58,602 bases of DNA, taken from Gemelliphila palaticanis. GTDB taxonomy: Bacteria; Bacillota; Bacilli; Staphylococcales; Gemellaceae. A program made the translations under genes and the position numbers. The DNA is taken from contig JACBYF010000009.1 of NCBI GenBank assembly GCA_013415235.1, positions 1 to 58,602 of the forward strand, read 5' to 3'. The notes below the pieces were generated by a model, which did not search any database, was not told the DNA's origin, and worked only from the letters and a program-made list of their open reading frames with translations. Below, piece by piece: positions 56,023 through 58,602 of the stretch (position 1 is its first letter; each line of letters begins with the position of its first letter).

Positions 56023-57717
56023 TTATTTATAAAATTGTTTTACTTTTTCTAAAACTGAATCAGAAGATATCTCTTCTTTTTCTCCAGATCTTCTGTACTT
56101 TATTTCTACAGTGTTTTCTCCAGCTTTTTTACCTACTATTATTTGAAGTGGTATACCTATTAAGTCTGCATCGTTAAATTTAACTCCTGCTCTTTCTGCT
56201 CTATCATCAAATAATACTTCCACTTTATTATCTCTTAAATGTTTATAAAGTTCTTCTGATAATTTTAATTGTTCTTCTTTCTTAACATCTACACATAATA
56301 AATGAACTTGGTATGGTGCTGCTTCTTTAGGCCATATAATACCATTTTCATCGTTATGTTGCTCAATTATTGCTGAAAGTAATCTTGATACCCCAATTCC
56401 ATAACATCCCATATAGAAGTGATTTGCTCTACCATTAGCATCTAAATATTTAATATCCATTGATTCTGAATATCCTTTTCCTAATTCAAATACTTGACCT
56501 ACTTCTATACCTTTAGCGAATTTAACTGGTCCTGATAAGTCCTCTGCTAAATCTCCTTCTTCTATCATACGAAGGTCATAATAGCCTGAAACTTCATAAT
56601 CCCCATGATTTACATTTATATAGTGGAATCCTTTTTTATTTGCTCCACAACTATGATTATACATATATTTTACAGCGTTATCAGCAATTACTGTACAATT
56701 TTTAATATCAAATGGACCCATGTAACCTACTACTGAACCCATACTCTCTATTTCTTCTGGAGTTGCCATTCTTACATCGAATGTATTAGTAGCTTTTTTG
56801 AATTTTATCTCATTTAACTGATCATTTCCTCTCATTAAAACTAAATAAAGGTTACCATCAGCATTTAGAGCTAATCCTTTCATAGCACGATTAACTTCTA
56901 CTCCACAGTATGCTGCTATTTCATCAATAGTTTCTTGCGCTGGAGTTTCTAATAATGATCTTTCTTTTTTCTCAAATTCTGGTAAAGAATAGTTTTCTTC
57001 TACTACTTTAGCAGTTTCAATATTTGCTGCATAATCACTTTCTTCAGTATAAACAATAGTATCTTCTCCAACCTCTGCTAAGGCTTGGAATTCGTGTGTA
57101 TAACTTCCACCAATGTTTCCTGAATCTGCTTGTACAGCTCTATATTTAAGTTCTAATCTATCATATATATTACTATATGCTCTATAGTAATCATTGTATG
57201 TTTCTCTTAAAGATTCTGGACTATCGTGGAAAGAATAAGCATCTTTCATAATAAATTCTTTACAACGTAATAATCCTAATCTTGGTCTTACTTCATCTCT
57301 AAATTTCGTTTGAATTTGATATAAATTCAACGGTAATTGTTTATATGAAGTAACCATATTATTTACAGTTTGACATATAATTTCTTCAGCAGTAGGACTA
57401 AGAGCGTATCCTGCATCTTTTCTATCTTTAAGACGCATTAATTCATCTCCCATTTTACCCCATCTACCTGAAGCCTCCCAATATTCTTGAGATTGTAATA
57501 TAGGCATTAATAATTCAGCTGAATCAATAGCATCATGTTCTTCCCTTATTATTTTTTTAATTTTTTCTATTACATTGTTAGCTAAGGGCAGATAAGTATA
57601 GACACCAGCTGAGACTTGCTTGACCATACCTGCTTTAATTAACAACTTATGACTTATCGCTTCTGCATTGGCTGGTACTTCCCTTGTAGTAGGAATAAAT
57701 GTTTTACTTTGTTTCAT
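56023..57717 (-). CDS. proS: prolyl-tRNA synthetase
   Basis: Charges tRNA-Pro; 564 residues, the bacterial form with an editing insertion between motifs 2 and 3. Visible: FIPTTREVPANAEAISHKLL at the start, class II motif 2 region QIQTKFRDEVRPRLGLLRCKEFIMKDAYSF, and motif 3 GCYGIGVSRLLSAI, followed by the anticodon-binding domain. The start follows AAAAGGTGG. An extended -10 ATGTTATAAT is about 50 bp upstream with a poor -35. It leads into polC. Confidence 0.97.
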   Translation of the reverse strand: MKQSKTFIPTTREVPANAEAISHKLLIKAGMVKQVSAGVYTYLPLANNVIEKIKKIIREEHDAIDSAELLMPILQSQEYWEASGRWGKMGDELMRLKDRKDAGYALSPTAEEIICQTVNNMVTSYKQLPLNLYQIQTKFRDEVRPRLGLLRCKEFIMKDAYSFHDSPESLRETYNDYYRAYSNIYDRLELKYRAVQADSGNIGGSYTHEFQALAEVGEDTIVYTEESDYAANIETAKVVEENYSLPEFEKKERSLLETPAQETIDEIAAYCGVEVNRAMKGLALNADGNLYLVLMRGNDQLNEIKFKKATNTFDVRMATPEEIESMGSVVGYMGPFDIKNCTVIADNAVKYMYNHSCGANKKGFHYINVNHGDYEVSGYYDLRMIEEGDLAEDLSGPVKFAKGIEVGQVFELGKGYSESMDIKYLDANGRANHFYMGCYGIGVSRLLSAIIEQHNDENGIIWPKEAAPYQVHLLCVDVKKEEQLKLSEELYKHLRDNKVEVLFDDRAERAGVKFNDADLIGIPLQIIVGKKAGENTVEIKYRRSGEKEEISSDSVLEKVKQFYK

Positions 57718-57803
57718 ATTTAAAATACCACCTTTTTAAAATTTTATAAATATAATTATAACATAAAAAATATATAAACACTATATTATCATTAATAAAA
57801 AAT

Positions 57804-57833
57804 AAAAAAAGAGATAAGAATAATTCTTATCTC
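57804..57833 (-). terminator. terminator of the rRNA-tRNA operon
   Basis: GAGATAAGAAT / ATTCTTATCTC stem followed by seven T residues on the minus strand, just after the last tRNA. Confidence 0.9.
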
Positions 57834-57839
57834 AAATGA

Positions 57840-57911
57840 TGACCCGTACGGGATTCGAACCCGTGTTACCGCCGTGAAAGGGCGGTGTCTTAACCACTTG
57901 ACCAACGGGCC
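57840..57911 (-). tRNA. tRNA-Glu (TTC)
   Basis: 72 nt cloverleaf; acceptor GGCCCGT / ACGGGTC, anticodon loop CTTTCAC giving TTC, TPsiC arm GGGTTCGAATCCC. No encoded CCA. Identical to the copy at 58289-58360. Confidence 0.96.
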
Positions 57912-57935
57912 AAAATAAAATGCCAAATGGCATTT
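57912..57935 (-). other. terminator-like hairpin between tRNA-Lys and the last tRNA-Glu
   Basis: AAATGCC-ATTT-GGCATTT followed by TATTTT on the minus strand, ahead of the final tRNA gene. It may be a weak terminator or a processing site. Confidence 0.5.
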
Positions 57936-57945
57936 ATTTATAAAA

Positions 57946-58018
57946 TGAGCCATGAAGGACTCGAACCTTCGACCCTTTGATTAAAAGTCAAATGCTCTAC
58001 CAACTGAGCTAATGGCTC
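57946..58018 (-). tRNA. tRNA-Lys (TTT)
   Basis: 73 nt; acceptor GAGCCAT / ATGGCTC, anticodon stem TTGAC/GTCAA-type with loop CTTTTAA giving TTT. No encoded CCA. Confidence 0.95.
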
Positions 58019-58022
58019 ATGG

Positions 58023-58095
58023 CTGGGATACCTGGATTCGAACCAGGGGAATGACGGAGTCAAAGTCCGTTGCCTTACCGCTTGGCTATATCCCA
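58023..58095 (-). tRNA. tRNA-Gln (TTG)
   Basis: 73 nt; acceptor TGGGATA / TATCCCA, anticodon loop CTTTGAC giving TTG, TPsiC GGTTCGAATCC. CCA is encoded (58020-58022), leaving only one base before tRNA-Lys. Confidence 0.95.
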
Positions 58096-58113
58096 AAAAT
58101 AAAATATGAATGG

Positions 58114-58194
58114 TGGGGAGAAGTGGATTCGAACCACTGAACCCGAAGGAACGGATTTACAGTCCGTCGCGTTTAGCCTCTTCGCTACCTCCCC
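58114..58194 (-). tRNA. tRNA-Tyr (GTA)
   Basis: 81 nt with a long variable arm, as for class II tRNAs; anticodon loop CTGTAAA giving GTA; acceptor GGGGAGG. CCA is encoded at 58111-58113. Confidence 0.95.
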
Positions 58195-58208
58195 ATTATT
58201 AAAAATGG

Positions 58209-58281
58209 TGGAGGTTAACGGGATCGAACCGCTGACCCCTTGCTTGTAAGGCAAGTGCTCTCCCAGCTGAGCTAAACCTCC
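58209..58281 (-). tRNA. tRNA-Val (TAC)
   Basis: 73 nt; acceptor GGAGGTT / AACCTCC, anticodon loop CTTACAA giving TAC, CCA encoded at 58206-58208. Confidence 0.95.
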
Positions 58282-58288
58282 AAAAATA

Positions 58289-58360
58289 TGACCCGTACGG
58301 GATTCGAACCCGTGTTACCGCCGTGAAAGGGCGGTGTCTTAACCACTTGACCAACGGGCC
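58289..58360 (-). tRNA. tRNA-Glu (TTC), second copy
   Basis: Identical 72-nt copy of the gene at 57840-57911, anticodon TTC, without encoded CCA. Confidence 0.96.
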
Positions 58361-58369
58361 AAAAAATGG

Positions 58370-58443
58370 CTCCACAGGCAGGACTCGAACCTGCGACCCT
58401 CTGATTAACAGTCAGATGCTACTACCAACTGAGCTACTGTGGA
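58370..58443 (-). tRNA. tRNA-Asn (GTT)
   Basis: 74 nt; acceptor TCCACAG / CTGTGGA, anticodon loop CTGTTAA giving GTT, CCA encoded at 58367-58369. First tRNA after 5S rRNA. Confidence 0.95.
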
Positions 58444-58476
58444 ACAATAAGCCTGAAGCTTTTGCTAAAGACTCAA

Positions 58477-58592
58477 CGCCTGGCAACGTTCTAATCTCGC
58501 AGGGCGTAAGCCCAACTACAGTCGACGCTAAAGAGCTTAACTTCTGTGTTCGGTATGGGTACAGGTGTGTCCTCTTTGCTATCGCCACCAGA
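58477..58592 (-). rRNA. rrf: 5S ribosomal RNA
   Basis: About 116 nt on the minus strand, beginning TCTGGTGGCGATAGC and ending GCCAGGC, with the conserved ACCCATACCGAACACAG loop region. Terminal arms TCTGGTGGCG and CGTTGCCAGG-type pair. It is the end of an rRNA operon; the 23S gene would lie to the right of the window. Confidence 0.95.
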
Positions 58593-58602
58593 CGAAAACT
58601 AT

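Overview
The window is low-GC DNA from a Gram-positive Firmicute. PolC-type DNA polymerase, a T-box leader, an Ecs transporter operon, lipoprotein signals and a YSIRK/LPXTG-anchored M26-type metallopeptidase together suggest the genus Gemella or a close relative in the Bacillales. The genus is inferred from recognised families, not from a database search. No phage, insertion sequence, plasmid origin or CRISPR array was seen.

Left part (1-13,700, minus strand): ordinary chromosomal genes. These are the rpsF-ssb operon; pyrG with a downstream alkD-like repair gene; an amino acid permease; alanine dehydrogenase; a five-gene operon coaE-ecsA-ecsB-FAD flavoprotein-pepA; signal peptidase lepB; and an M42 aminopeptidase. 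pyrG has the layout of the GGGC-start reiterative-transcription attenuator known from Bacillus. Several near-consensus promoters can be placed.

Middle (13,780-31,230, minus strand): about 17 kb of some 25 small, mostly acidic cytosolic proteins, tightly packed and co-directional. Recognisable families are SUKH (SMI1/KNR4), DUF4241, DUF4375, DUF4259, DUF1877, DUF2262, DUF2004, DUF4274 and DUF5071, the kind found as immunity proteins of polymorphic toxins. No toxin gene is visible, so this looks like an orphan immunity array. It contains paralogue pairs, at least five decayed copies, a 448-bp tract repeated almost perfectly 4,975 bp away, and a chimeric ORF made at the edge of that tract.

Next (31,430-36,160, plus strand): two paralogous lipoproteins with copied promoter and leader, then a tandem run of small four-helix membrane proteins, five intact and two broken. 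A 1,715-residue surface metallopeptidase faces it from the other strand (36,166-41,313), sharing a bidirectional terminator.

Right part (41,600-58,602): metQ behind a T-box leader, ridA and a cystathionine lyase/synthase (a sulfur amino acid group); an MFS transporter; a TetR regulator convergent with a heterodimeric ABC exporter; a HAD phosphatase; a second SSB without the usual acidic tip; polC; proS; and the distal part of an rRNA operon (5S followed by Asn, Glu, Val, Tyr, Gln, Lys and Glu tRNAs) ending at a strong terminator.
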